NCBI GenBank assembly: GCA_930367205.1 | Contig: OV884011.1 | Span: 169,085,226 to 169,149,225, forward strand | Direction of reading: 5' to 3' | Origin: Acanthosoma haemorrhoidale | Taxonomy: Eukaryota; Arthropoda; Insecta; Hemiptera; Acanthosomatidae | DNA: 64,000 nucleotides | In this document: in pieces, positions 34,190 to 46,264 of the stretch | Layout of the letters: the number at the start of each line of letters is the position of its first letter | Position numbering within the stretch: the stretch's first letter is position 1 | Notes under the pieces: generated by a model | What the model was told of the DNA's origin: nothing | What the model saw: only the letters and a program-made list of their open reading frames with translations | Database searches by the model: none | Position numbers and translations under genes: made by a program

Positions 34190-35190
34190 AAAATCAATCT
34201 ATAGTCAGAAAAAACATGTATTTAAAATAGTGTAACAAAAATACGAAATAGCCATTAGAATACACTTTTATTTATGCTCAGTTGCTAACGGTTTGCTGCT
34301 GTGTTTTCGACGTTTTTTTCACGAAGTGATGCAAGCAAAGTGAATCAGAGGTTTTTCTTACACTTGTTTTTTTTTAATTGAAGTTTGATAGTTAAATTAT
34401 TCCTTAGTTATCAGCCCAAAAATATTATTCGTGACAAATCATTAAACAAGGTTATTAGATAGTTTTAGTACGAATGCAATTTGGCAACCCAATTTTTTTC
34501 TGTCCCAGTTTATTATCCCGGCCTAACTAATGGCGTTCCCATTTAACCGAATTTCACTTTTAATATTTTGGCTGATCATATTATTTGTTTCAGATTAATA
34601 TATTCAAGCTGAGATTGCAAAAATAAAAATGATATAGCACTGAGATAAAAAGAGAGCAATACTAAAAATTAATATTGCCTCAGGCATTTCTTGAATTTGA
34701 TACTGATACGCAGTTGAATGAAGAGTGGGAGGGAGATATTCTGGAGAAATAAGAATAATGTATCATAAAATAAATAATTAGGTTTCTAGTTACAATCTTT
34801 CCATTTAGTGAAGCGAAATCAATTTCACTACTAATTGTAGTTGCACAATTTAGAATAGGGAGTTACGATTGATTCCGTTGTTTTCCCATTTGAAACTTTC
34901 TTAAAAGTAATGATTTTGAAAGTAAGCATTTTGATTTTTTGGCTATATAATGTCTTTTGTCTTTTGACCAAAGTGACAAGTATTACCTGAAAGAAGTCCC
35001 GTTCTGCATGGTATGATTACCAGAACTAGTCAGACTCACCTCAACGAACTGGGAGCACCTGCACTCTTATCAGACTGCCAATACAAATGATGGTCAAAGT
35101 TTTTTATCCGAAATAGCATTTGTCTATTTATATATAGGGTATATGCTGAATTACATCCTGCATACATGATAAAAATATAGTTTGAAAAAC
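34190..35190. other. Probable receptor intron; nothing recognised
   Basis: AT-rich. No upstream receptor exon could be identified. Confidence 0.4.
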
Positions 35191-35541
35191 GTAATGAAAA
35201 GCTCAAACATAGTCGATTTTTTTTTTATGTTGTATCTACATATGCCTCTGTATATTTATCTACATCTGGCACCAAACTATTTTACATGAGTTACGATTTA
35301 TTTGTCAAATTATTAAGTCAATGAATTCGGGTTTTTTATTTTAAATTTACAAGTGACAGATTTTGGTAATGGAAAGCTCAAACATAGTCGATTTTTTTTA
35401 TGTTGTATCTACGTATACCTCTAAATATTTATCTACATCTGGCACCGAACTATTTTACATGAGTTACGATTTATTTGTCAAATTATTAAGTCAATGAATT
35501 CGGGCTTTTTATTTTAAATTTACAAGTGACAGATTTTGGTA
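35191..35541. repeat. Tandem duplication, two units of 175 bp
   Basis: 35191-35365 and 35366-35541 are about 95 percent identical (gctcaaacatagtcgatttt, catctggcacc.aactattt, caagtgacagattttggtaa). No coding potential. Confidence 0.95.
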
Positions 35542-35544
35542 AAT

Positions 35545-36640
35545 AAATTACTAATTTCATTATAAATTATTAAATTCATTCAAAGAAAAACGTCCATATT
35601 TCGTATGCCACTGCTCACCAAAATTCAAAATCTCTCTAATCTTTCAACATTGTGAAAATTTAAATAAAACTAATTAAAAAAATCGATGATAAATTAACTA
35701 TCATTGTATTTTATTTATTGTTAATTCTATATTGTTGTAATTACTACCATGATTGTTTAAATAATTCATCCTGAAAACTCTCAATTGCTTAAAAGAACTA
35801 GATTGCTCGAAAATGTTGATAACTTTGATAAGTCGAAGTAATTTTGGTTCTCTTCAACGTATACTAATCAAGGTTCTACTATAGCTGTCCAATTATGAAT
35901 AATATACTTTTAAAATAGTTGCTCGTTATTAATAATGAAATTAAGTTTTAATATAAAATATATATATATATATATTTCCTGATGATTTTTATTCTTTTTA
36001 ATTGTAATGTTGAACATTGAAATTTATCATGTATTCAATATATCCGATTTAATAAGTATTGATTAATAAATTCGCGATATATACACATTTATAGAAAAGG
36101 GAGAATCATGTGCGGTCTTCTGCTGGTAGATAGTACGATTTCTGGCGGAATATCGCTGCAAATCCTCATACTCCTATCCCGCATTTTTATGTCACGGTTA
36201 CTCGTGATGATCTTACAAAACGATGATGAAATTTGTCTGAAAAATGGAAAATAGTGATAATATATAGACTGAGTAGCGACCACTAACTAACTACATAAGA
36301 TAAATCACCCTATACTCTATTGTGTATATATATTATAAATTGGTTATAATATGTTGTAAATGAATTTAAACAAATGTAAATAATATTACCAAACCATAAG
36401 TCATATCAGTGTAAATATTTTAAACAGTAAAAGACGCAGCTGCAAAAAACAAGTCAGAGCGCTTGAAGGGGGAGTCAGATAGCTCCGGGGACTGGGTGGG
36501 TCCTGGTCTAGAACATTCAAGCTTCATCCAAGCCTGCAATGTGGTTGTTCAGAACAAAACCTCGCTCTATTGGCTGGACACGATTGGCCAGAATAAAACC
36601 CCAGCTCATTGGCTACTTGGGGCTATATGTACCCCCTAGT
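35545..36640. other. No gene recognised
   Basis: AT-rich to 36400, with an (AT)n run near 35960. 36420-36640 is GC-richer, contains two attgg (CCAAT) words and may belong to the 5' part of the repeat that follows. Confidence 0.35.
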
Positions 36641-36647
36641 TTTAGCT

Positions 36648-37232
36648 GGACTGGTATTTGCAGCTGCACTAATGTTTCTAGATTTGGCCTTCTCATTTAT
36701 GAAACCCTCTGCATCTCTCTTTCCTAGCCTCGCTATGTTTTAGTCCGGCCTTGTCAGACCCCACACTTTCCTAGTGGGATTCTCTGCCTTCGTCTCGCTC
36801 TAAAACTAGCACCTCCTTGGAAGAGATTTCTTCCTAGTGGACGATGGTAACCTGGGGCCCTACGAACTTTACCTGGCAGTGTCTCCCCCATTGATCCAGA
36901 CTGCCTCTCTCCGGTTCACACTCCCCTTTGGGATCCGGACTGTTTTCGCCTACCCTCAGATACCGAGTGTGAATTTGTGGTCATTCCAAGACCACATAAC
37001 CTGCCTACCCTATACCTCTTCTCTTGAACATAGTGCACTGTCGGGGCACCTACCTATCAGATATGGAGTCAGATAGTACATTAGTAAGACCCGTCATGAA
37101 GCAATTGTCCAGGTCATACCCTAATCAACCCTCACTTCGTCACTACGGCTAGGGTAACTAGGCACCCCCTCGTGACAACCCAACAGACAGTAATAATAAG
37201 ATACGTTTGAAACCAATAAATTTCTAAACTTC
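36648..37232 (+). repeat. Unclassified 0.6-kb dispersed repeat, copy 2
   Basis: Homologous to 13514-14123 over its full length at roughly 90 percent identity, with the same orientation and the same end. Flanking DNA differs, so this is a genuine interspersed repeat. Confidence 0.7.
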
Positions 37233-37239
37233 CAGCTCG

Positions 37240-38880
37240 ATTACTTTCTAATGTCGAAATCAGAACAGATTTAATGAGGGGCGAGGAGAATATTGTGGGA
37301 TGGGGACGGGGCACTTTTGCCATGGAGGTGGAGATGGTCAAAGGGTTTCGGGTGGTACCTTTTGTACCACAGAGCATATTTGGCTCCGGAGACTTGCATT
37401 CTTCCATGTTGTTCCCTTATAAACATTGGTGAATTTTACTGATGGCACTAATAACGGTAATGCCACTTACCCTACACTATGATTCCGCCTCTGTGAAGCC
37501 ACCCGGAGGAGGCTCCAAGGAGGCAGCAACAACACCTTACTCCAGGGGTAGCACCACACTCTACTAAACTACTTTACTCTACTGCTAAAAAAAACTTGTT
37601 AAACAAATTTGGGACTTAAGGAAGAGATTTAAGCTTACAGTCTGCATATTCTTAGTCTACAGTTCGTTCGCTAAGAGATTGCCGTTGAGACGTCACCAAA
37701 AATAAATTTGGAAGAAGAAAAAATTGAAAGAGAAGTCACGAATCGAAAGATCGGAGATATCGGTAGGTCAGTAACGATGAGCCAGTAAGGCGGGAACCAC
37801 ATCTTACCCCATGCCCCACTACTCAAAGGCATTCTTGGGGAACGGGCAATGCGTAGACATAATTTGGAGACCAATCTCGACAGAATGGTGCTCAGTTCCA
37901 TTTCTTCAATAGAAATGATAGCTAATACAAATAAGATAAGGGTCTAATGCTCAATAGAAGAGAGTTAAGGTTTTCAATAAAAGCACATTAAATAAACAAG
38001 ATAAAATGTATTGAAAAGCATAAAGAACGTAAAAAGGTAACACAAAACTTTGTTAATATAACCACAATTCCATACATAGATAGAGTATATAAACAAATAC
38101 ATCCTTTTAGGATACTCTACCAACCGAGCGACTCATGCACAAGAACCTTGGCTATATGAACTCTCTTAGGTTAGACTTTCGCAACATCTGCAAACATCGC
38201 ATCAGCAGTCGGTGTATTTAGTAATAATTATTGAATAAATAGTGGGATCAATGCCAATGAATGAATTGGCCCTGTTGGTCTGGCGCCTTAACTTAATCGC
38301 CAGAGCAAGATTAGCAGAGGGTAAGACCTAGTATTGAGTTTTTTCTTGTCTAGTTCAAAAAATCTGGGTAAAATTATTTGTTTACAAGGTACAGAAATGT
38401 ACAGAAGTGGGCTTGCAGGTAAGACCGTAAAAAATGGTGATTCTTTGCCCTTTGTCTTCTTTTTATTATTCTAACGGATTAATATTTTTGCTAATGTAAC
38501 ATCAGAAGATGAGGGGTTGAACACCTTAATACATTATAAATATTCATGTTATTTTAGTAATTATTATCAATGACACACAAAATTGAAATTGGTTACCAAA
38601 TTCATCATTAAACAATCAACTTCATTGATCTTGACTCTGACAACTCAAACTATTGTTGTATTTTTAAATTGTATGCAAAATTTACCAGGAAATAAATTTA
38701 GCATGAATATTTATTTTACTTTATTTCCTATGTGGCTCTCTGAAGTGTTAGTGATCGCTTTGAGTGCATGATATTTTTTGTTCACTTAAAAAAATCTGAA
38801 CATGTAAAACTACACTAACAAATAATTAAAATAAACACTCTGAAGGAGCCTAATATTATACTTGTGTGCAGATCTCCTTT
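37240..38880. other. No gene recognised
   Basis: 37240-37560 is GC-richer. The minus-strand frame at 37671-37901 has no family resemblance. Confidence 0.35.
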
Positions 38881-38888
38881 TAATAATT

Positions 38889-38954
38889 GGAGGTAGCTCA
38901 GGTGGTACGTATGTTTCTTGATTAGTCGTCATTTGATCCCCGATGTGAGTCTCC
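38889..38954 (+). mobile_element. tRNA-like relic or SINE head
   Basis: GGAGGTAGCTCAGGTGG carries a good A-box, and tttgatccccg about 30 bases later resembles a B-box. The ends ggag and ctcc could pair as a short acceptor stem over 66 bases. Arms and loops do not form a standard cloverleaf by eye. Confidence 0.35.
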
Positions 38955-39042
38955 TGTTCCGCTTTCCATTGGATTTTCTTGCTTTCCGTCAGTCCGTAAT
39001 CGTGAATATTCCCCTAAAAATAATTTTCGTTAGATAACTTAC

Positions 39043-39651
39043 TTGACTACTTCATAGGACGTCCCATCTCTCAATAGAAAATAAATTAGTAATCTACAAA
39101 ATTATACTCAAGCCAATCTGGACATACGGAATAGAGCTATGGGGGACAGCAAAAAACTCAAACATCATGCGTATCTAATCCTTTCAACCAAAAGTCCTGA
39201 TAACAATAGTAAATGCCCCTTATTACGTCAACAACACAACCCTTCATAACGATCTTAATATACCTTACATTCTCGAACTCATCCCTTCCAAGTTCATGAA
39301 ATTCCATAGTAACCTATCCAACCACCCTAATTTCCTAGCACAGTCATTGTACTGCACCACTCATCCCTCTAGTCCTCCTCAGAGACTAAAATGGCAGTGG
39401 CCTCGTGACCTGCTATAAATGCATAACAGTGGGATTTCTGGCAAAGGCCAATTTCTCCAATCATATCCTGAGCTGACGGAGGTGAGGGAGGTGACAAACA
39501 TGTGAATTTGGGAGGCTGTTTGCAAATACTGTATGGATGAGTGAGTGAATGAAAATTGTAAATATGGTATGAATGAAAACATTTATCACAATTACTTATT
39601 GCCCAAAGAGGTAGGCTGTAATTTTATCATAATAAAGTTGTTGTTTTTTAC
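39043..39651 (+). mobile_element. 5'-truncated LINE family 1 copy with imperfect target-site duplication
   Basis: The ORF2 carboxyl end reads GRPSLSIENKLVIYKIIL, then WTYGIELWGTAKNSN, VNAPYYVNN, HNDLNIPYI and KFHSNLSNHPN to the stop near 39417. This is the normal end of Jockey-type ORF2. The 3' UTR is shortened relative to the other copies. The word agataact followed by [t/c]ac flanks it at 39032-39042 and 39652-39662. Confidence 0.88.
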
Positions 39652-40056
39652 AGATAACTCACAGATAGATAGCTTATACTTTAACATTCAATTTAACGGT
39701 CTCCATTGAGCAGAGGTCAGTGAATGTGCGACTACCAGTTTCATTTTTTGGTTTATTTTAGTCTAGAAAAAATGAGTGCCTATACTAATAAAGAAAAAGA
39801 AAAACTGATTTGAAGTCAATATACAGGCGCAGAAGTGATATCCCTGCATTGGACATGCTAGTTAATTAGGTCATGCTTTTATCACAATCTACCAGCTGGT
39901 GGAAGCTGTGGATTTCATTTTAAATAAATTAATAATTTTTGGCCAATGAGCCAATATTTTATTCAATGGTGCCCCATATTGAATTTTATTATATTAAAAT
40001 AATCCAATTATTAAAATCATAATAGTAAAGATGTTTTCTCTGCCGTTGGTTAAGTA

Positions 40057-42237
40057 CAGTCAAACTCTTATAATTTGAACGTTTTAAATTTGAAATCGTG
40101 GATAATTCGAACTTTTCTGTCTGCCCCTTGCCTTCCCTTCAATAAAATGTAAAAAAATCGTCCGTAATTAGATTTTTTATTTGGATAAATGGAAGTGGAA
40201 TCCAATAATATATGCTGTTGTATAAGAAAACAACAACTATATCCTGCATAATTGTTTTGGCGAAGAAAATATTTGCAAACATTAACAGGCTAAATGGTCA
40301 GAGGAGTTAGTATTGTCTTGGGGCAATGAGTGTTGGGTGTAGAGGCTGAGATTTTGTAAGAAATTTTGGTCGAAGAAATTCTTAAGAACTCATGCGTGGT
40401 CTTCAAAAACAAAACAGCCTTTGCTTATATTATTATATGCCATCTTAGAAATGATTTCAACTACACCCTCCTAACTCACTTGTCATTTGTCTCTTCAGTT
40501 TAGGTTTGTGTTAACTTATGTAGTAAGTTATATTTAAGTGTTTCAATTGATTGATTTGGAGTGAGTGTTTCGATTTAAGTTACAGTGCGTATCTTACTGC
40601 AATTAGTGGGTGGTATTGAGAATCTCTTCATCCAAACCGACTAAGTACGTACAAAACCTTAACTTTTATCGAAAACGTGTGTGAGATGGAGAAAGGATTG
40701 GAAAAAAAAGTTCCAAAGGACTTTAGCATTCCTCTGAAAGTTGTATACTTATTTAAAAATAAATATAAAATCCTGAGGAGTGTAGCAAACAATGATAAAT
40801 GATGATTTTTTAAACTGGTTCAAACATGTTCGAGATCAAAAGATTCCTCCTATCACAGCTAAAGCTGAAGAGTTTGCTGTTAGTTTAGGAGAAAGTTGGG
40901 ATGTAAACCAGCAAGTGGCTAGTGACTGGAAAAATCATTTAGTTGAGTGGATAAAAGGCCGAAATGCGAAAGACTGGGTTGTTTTGTAAATACATTCCAA
41001 ACAAAACACTCACATTCAAAAATGAAAGGCGCAATGGAGGTAAACTTAGTAAATACCGTATCACAATCATGGTTGGGGCAAACACGGATGGCTCCGAAAT
41101 GCTTCCACTCATAATGATTGCCAGCTCAACGAACCCAAGATGCTTTAAAAATGTCAAACAAAGCTTGTAGAGTATGAGACCAACAAAAAAATCTTGGATG
41201 ACGGGCGATATCTCTGAAAAATGGCTATTGAAATAAGACAAAAGATTTTGCTAAGAAAATATTATGGTTTTATTGTTTATTGACAATTGCACAGCCCACA
41301 GCAGCATTCCACTTTTGGAAAATGTTAAAGCTTTATCCCCCCCCCCTCCCAGTGTGACTTAAGTGCAATCAATGGATCAAGGAGTCATAAAAACATCAAA
41401 CAATTAATTCTACCGACCTCTTGTAATCAAGAACCTTGTGTCAGGAGCTTTTCTTGACAAAAATGACAAAGTGAAAGTTGACATCCTTCAAGCTGCCTGA
41501 ATGTGTAGCTATCAGTTCTTGGGATCGTGTTATACCAAACACTGTTTCATAAGGGCTGGTTTTTGTCATGTCACACTTGAAGGACTTTACAAAAATAAGG
41601 AGATTATGCTTACTGCTAAAAACTGGATGAAAGCAATCAATGAAACTGGTGTTGTACACAGGGCAAATGGATGAATTGGTGATATGTGGGGAGCTGACAT
41701 TTTGGCCGACACTCATCAACACATTAGCTGCTGCCCCCTCTCCCTGTCTTCAGATGAAGAAGATGAAATACTCAAAGACAACAAGAAACGAGTGCCTACA
41801 ATCATCGAAGCCATGAACCATATCAAACAATTAAGGTACTTTGTTGAAGGGCGACAAAATGTGAGTAATAAAATAATTTTTAATGTTGTTAACACACAAA
41901 ATTGTACATAAATTTAACTTTATTTGTACATAATTTTCATAAAATGCTTTATGTTTCCCTAAAAAAGCTTCAATAAATTCTGTAGTTTTGTTTTTCCAAA
42001 TTGTTTTGCTGTTTCATTATTGGATATACATATTAAATACCTTTTTCTCCCCAAAACCAATATAGGAGATATCAGTGGACTCAAATGATGATCACAATGT
42101 ATGATCACATTATATAGACACCAATAAACAATTCCCTAGGATAGGAGTTGAAAAAAAAAAAAAAACTTGTTAAATTCAAAATCTTGGATAATTTGACATT
42201 TTGCAGTGGTCCCTTCAACTTCAAAGAAGTTACCCTG
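40057..42237 (+). mobile_element. pogo/Tigger-type DNA transposon, complete ends, dead transposase
   Basis: It begins CAGTCAAACTC at a TA dinucleotide (40055-40056), and its other end, reversed, begins CAGGGTAACTTC next to TA (42238-42239). Imperfect inverted termini starting with CAG at a duplicated TA are diagnostic of pogo/Tigger elements. The interior encodes the transposase relic described separately. Length 2181 bp is close to a full-length element. Confidence 0.88.
40686..41900 (+). pseudogene. Tigger-type transposase (CENP-B-like HTH plus DDE domain), frameshifted
   Basis: In order: an N-terminal HTH relic (KDFSIPLKVVYLFKNKYKIL, 40718-), the CENP-B-like second HTH (LNWFKHVRDQKIPPITAKAE, 40810-), then the DDE domain. 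The family motif DETGLF reads RKTGLFCKYIPNKTL, so the first acidic residue is not readable. It is followed by GGKLSKYRITIMVGANTDGS and PRCFKNVK. FIDNCTAH (about 41275-41300) keeps the second Asp, and MDQGVIK (about 41370-41390) the third, about 31 residues later. The tail near 41740-41900 has the acidic end. Several frameshifts and stops are present. Confidence 0.88.
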
Positions 42238-42442
42238 TAATTAACAAAATAGTACATCTTACATGTAAAATGATTATTTATTAAGAGGACCTAATAATCA
42301 GCTAAAATCAGACATTTCAAAGCTAAAAAGTAAAAATATTTTAACTTGATTTATATTTTAAGAAATAGGTAATCAGTACAATATTTATATATGTATATAA
42401 GTATGTATTAGTGAACATGAAATAACATTTCGTAATAAGTTC

Positions 42443-42448
42443 TTTATT
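42443..42448 (-). terminator. Poly(A) signal AATAAA of the CFAP107-like gene
   Basis: AATAAA on the minus strand about 80 nt after the stop codon at 42527. Confidence 0.45.
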
Positions 42449-42526
42449 TTTTTCTGTTTCATTTTACTGGACACGAGGAATTGTACTTCAATATAATATT
42501 CTAATGATTTTGTAGATAAACAAATT

Positions 42527-42718
42527 TCAGCTACGTACATAATTGAGCATCATATCCTGTTGAGTTCTGTGTCCCACAGATCCACTGTGGAAACTCTTTT
42601 GTGGTCTGCTGATCAGCTTCGGGCAGAGCTTGCTATAAGTGAGATCATAAAGTGTAGAGAAATTGTTGTAAAATTCCTCTAATTGACCTTGGTCGATTAC
42701 AGTATGCCAATCTGTACC
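42527..42718 (-). CDS. CFAP107-like exon 3 (last)
   Basis: Acceptor tttctaatag, phase 0. 63 codons plus TGA: begins GTDWHTVIDQGQLEEFYNNF, contains LYDLTYSKLCPKL, and ends MLNYVRS. Confidence 0.65.
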   Translation of the reverse strand, partial: GTDWHTVIDQGQLEEFYNNFSTLYDLTYSKLCPKLISRPQKSFHSGSVGHRTQQDMMLNYVRS

Positions 42719-45255
42719 CTATTAGAAACCATTTAATTATTATTAGATACATTTTAGGAAGTTTTGCAGCTAACATTTCTTAATTATTGTGTTGTATAAA
42801 CAGGGATGGACAAATGTGGCACTTGGGTTTTGCTACCAACATACATTTCGTAACCAAAAACCAAAAGTTACACTTGAAAAATAAAAACAGAAAACGGAAA
42901 ATTAATTTTTAACAGCTCTTTTATAAACACTGTTAATTATAAAGTACAATTATAGATACATCCAATGAATGAAAAGTGTTTTTTGCAGTTATACTTTAAA
43001 GATTTATTTGTGAATTGAGGGAGATACGAAGGACAGTGGCCTGCCTTTGTAGCAGTTTCTACTTTTTTTGAAAACTTATAAATGCATAAAGAATGAAGCA
43101 TAGTCAAATTAAATATAATTTTCAAGTTTTGAAATAAAACGAAGTGATTAGGTGATAAAAAGACTTGAGCTTTTCTTAATATTAGTGCTTGATTAGTTTT
43201 CCTGAATGTGTCCCTCAAGTTCATTAAGAGTACAAATAATAATATCCAAAAGTGACATTATTTACTTTTTCGGTTAAATGTTTATAATCAGAAAGTCTCC
43301 AGACAGAAAAAACGTTCAAACTAAAATTTTTTTTTGTAATTTGTTCACATTTTAATAAATATCTTAAATTGGTGATATGCACATTGATATTCAAAGTATT
43401 GGATATGATTCATTATATGTACCCATCCTGCTATTTTGTGATTGAAATAGACATCTCTATTTTGCTTAGGCATCGTAAGTTGACTAAATTCTTTTTTGTA
43501 TTCACTGGTCATGGGGTAGATGGTCTTGACATATTTGCTAATATTTTCTTGCCAGTTACCACAAAGGACTTTGTTGCTGTATGGGCTGTCAAACGCTGTC
43601 AAAAAGACAAAGATAAACTTTATAGTGTAACCTTCTTTATAAGTCTAGTTGAATGTTCATAATTATCATAGGAGTAACATAATCATATTAAAACTAAGTA
43701 GCCTTTACATTTATGAGAAGCCTCAACAGTGTCTTAATAGCAGTTGGAAAGTAGTGACCTTAAGTATATATGTTGTAGGCTTTACCCAAACAGTACAAGC
43801 TTTATCGGTGTGTTAGTAGTAGTCCTATCCTCTCCATTTTCAGCCTTTCCTTTCTACTCCAGATTATATTGTACTTTTGCATTGGAGATTTCTTAAAAGT
43901 ACTGCCTCATTAGATAAGATTGGCATTATTTTTTTTAGAGCTTTCTCTGCTTGGTATTTATTTTTGGTAATTGGAAATGTATCTTAAAACATTTAAACTT
44001 AGATTTAATTTTTGCTTGGCTATTTCAGGTTCATTATTTTTTTTGTTTGTTTTAAGGAAAATGTATATTAATTATTGCATTCATGATCATGATTGCTTAA
44101 TCAATATAATCCTCTTTTATTACAATTGCAATAATGCACAAAACTTTGCAATTTGTATATGCATATTGCATTAATAAAATTTGTGTATTGATATTAAATA
44201 AACTTTAGCTGTGGGAAATGGGGAACATTCATTGGTTGTTGCAAAGTTCACAAGACATTGAACATATTTTGTGAAGGCAGTGCTTACCAATGGTCAGAAA
44301 ATAGTTGTATTATTTTCCCACTTTGGTGCTTAAGTCTCCAAATGTTATGTTATAATGTGGACAAGATACTTCATACTCATTTACAGCATCTTATATAAAA
44401 AAATAAGCAATCATGATACTTAAGTTGTAGAAGATTACTCATGTTATGATTCTGACATGAAGTATTCTTAGGTTCACAGCTTTTAATAGAATAAAATTTT
44501 TAGGATGTGTGTGTTGGTTGTGGGTTATTCATGTAAGTTATTATTTATCAACAAACATGACTGCTCAAAATTGGTAATTTATTATTATTGGCACTTTCAA
44601 CACCTCACGATGTCATTACATTATCAAGTGCTACAACAACAAACAAAAATCTTCAGAAAAACATAAAACTTGCTGGTGATTGAAATATCTTTAAAAATAT
44701 ATACTATTATTACATAATTAAAGCAAATAAATAATCAAATTAAAACTAATAAAACATATGGTGCTAATAATCAAAAACCTTAGCATATCCCCCTATCCCT
44801 CTATGTATATACGAATACACTATAAAAAACTCATTAAATCAAAAATTCACAAAGATTTAAATTATATTATGTGAAAATTTAAAAACAAGTTAGTAGATTA
44901 AAATTTAAGGTTAAATATTGAAATGAAGAATACATACATTACAAATAAGTATTAAAATCATGTAAAAAAGCTCTAGTAAGGATAATAATGTTTTGTAAAA
45001 GCATATATAAAAAAAACGTTTTCACTTAATGTTGATGCTAATCAAAGGAGTGTCTTATCTCCTACTGACTCTTGAATGGCTCTGGATTGTCAGAACTTGT
45101 AGTGGTGGCTTACCTACTAATGTAGTCCATTTATAACCCTCCTGAACACTGAGCGAATTGGAGTAAGTAAAGGTAAGTTTTACCTTTTGGGGTGATTCGA
45201 TTGGTAACATGGAAGTATAATTGCTGTCATTATGTCTAAAATGTCTTCTGGGCAT
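42527..45255 (-). CDS. CFAP107-like axonemal microtubule inner protein (three exons, 168 aa)
   Basis: Exons 45255-45114, 43595-43423 and 42718-42527 join with matching phases (phase 1, then phase 0) to an uninterrupted frame from ATG to TGA. The central exon reads YSNKVLCGNWQENISK, then YPMTSEYKKEF and KQNRD. This resembles the start of the vertebrate ciliary protein CFAP107 (C1orf158) in the order Y-S-x-K-V-L-x-G-N-W, then Y-x-K-E, then R-x-D. The last exon contains FSTLYDLTYS, where the family has an ISTYDDHY-type motif. The predicted length is near the family's usual 190-200 residues. Known members sit on the inside wall of axonemal doublet microtubules, which in insects suggests sperm or sensory cilia. 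No membrane segment or signal peptide. The gene model is good; the family name is inferred from remembered motifs. Confidence 0.65.
43423..43595 (-). CDS. CFAP107-like exon 2
   Basis: The acceptor is tttttgacag with a good pyrimidine tract. Two bases complete an Ala codon, then 57 codons beginning FDSPYSNKVLCGNW and ending NHKIAGW. Donor gtacat at 43422 in phase 0. Confidence 0.7.
45114..45255 (-). CDS. CFAP107-like exon 1
   Basis: The ATG (45255) follows a stop-rich leader. 47 codons plus one base, beginning MPRRHFRHNDSNYTSM and ending EGYKWTTLV. The donor at 45113-45108 is gtaagc after GTAG, a strong consensus, leaving phase 1. An earlier gtaaaa would give the wrong phase. Confidence 0.65.
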
Positions 45256-45429
45256 CTAATTTTCAATTTTCTGTATGTTTAGCTTCACATTTCCCGTAAG
45301 AAATGTTATAAATACCTTATATTTATAAATTGTTGTCAATATGTTGTATTTATCTTTAAGCAGTACTGGATCTTTCAGTGTAGACAGCAAATCAAACTGT
45401 TAAGCAAATTAAGCTACTGTTCCTGGAAT

Positions 45430-46260
45430 ACAATACTCTTATTCCTCTCTATTGAGAATATGTCCCATTTACCTGGAGATCAGACCAATGTATGGCAAAG
45501 TAGCCTTTCTCACATGTTCCCGATTCATTCTAGCTGTTCTTGTATCAATGACTTCTACCAACACCTGTTTTCTTTCTTGGTGTTTCAACATTTTACATAT
45601 CATTGGATATCCATAGATGGACCTATACATGGATCAGGTATCCACTACTTCTCAGTTACATTGCTCCTGTTTTAGAGGAAAACTATTGTGCTGGTTGATC
45701 AGAAACCTAAAAACAGATGTTTTATAGTTGGGGTGGGTAAATGAGGTCAGTATTGGAAAATTTCCTATAAACATATATTGATACTCTTTATTGTTGTGAT
45801 TGATCGAAACAAAAAATTGATTGGCCCAATTCCCTGTAGTTCTAGGGTAAATTTTAGTTGTTGGTTGTTATTCATATACTTAAGGAGTTCTATTATGTCG
45901 ACTTTAGTTTCACCAACGCTAGTACATGATCTATATATCTCACCCAGTTAATAATTTTTAGACTTGTTGTTGTTTCTTGACATTATGTAATGTTGCCCCA
46001 TTTGCATGATGGTCAATAACGGTTTTAATCATCTCCCCGTGGCCTGTTCTGGTGCCACTGCTGAGACAAAAACAAACTAATGTCAACAGTTCGAGGGTGA
46101 CCACTTACACTTCCTGATTGCCAATAAGGGCCATTAAATATTACACCTTCTAAGTGTCGAAGCAAGAAAACATGTTGATGAGATCAAATGAGACAGAGTC
46201 TTCTAGAGGCAGTTTGGCCTTAATATGTTCTGTAACCTCCTTGTTAATGGCAACCGAATT
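45430..46260 (-). pseudogene. Penelope-like element reverse transcriptase remnant
   Basis: Minus-strand blocks in the order of Penelope-like RTs are KLPLEDSVSFDLINMF (about 46190-46230), then WVRYIDHVLALVK (about 45905-45945). The catalytic YxDD has its second Asp changed to His. KFTLELQ and INFL follow (about 45825-45865), and TLPYIGLISR and MGHIL follow near 45465-45505, the conserved stretch before the GIY-YIG linker. Several frameshifts and stops. The distance between the first two blocks is shorter than usual, so an internal deletion is likely. Confidence 0.7.
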
Positions 46261-46264
46261 CACC

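Noticed and set aside
36089..36283. Possible first exon of the receptor on the minus strand
   Set aside because: A phase 1 donor can be imagined (gtatga), but there is no signal peptide and no family similarity.
43369..43662. 97-codon plus-strand frame
   Set aside because: Antisense of the CFAP107-like exon 2, which has proper splice sites on the minus strand.
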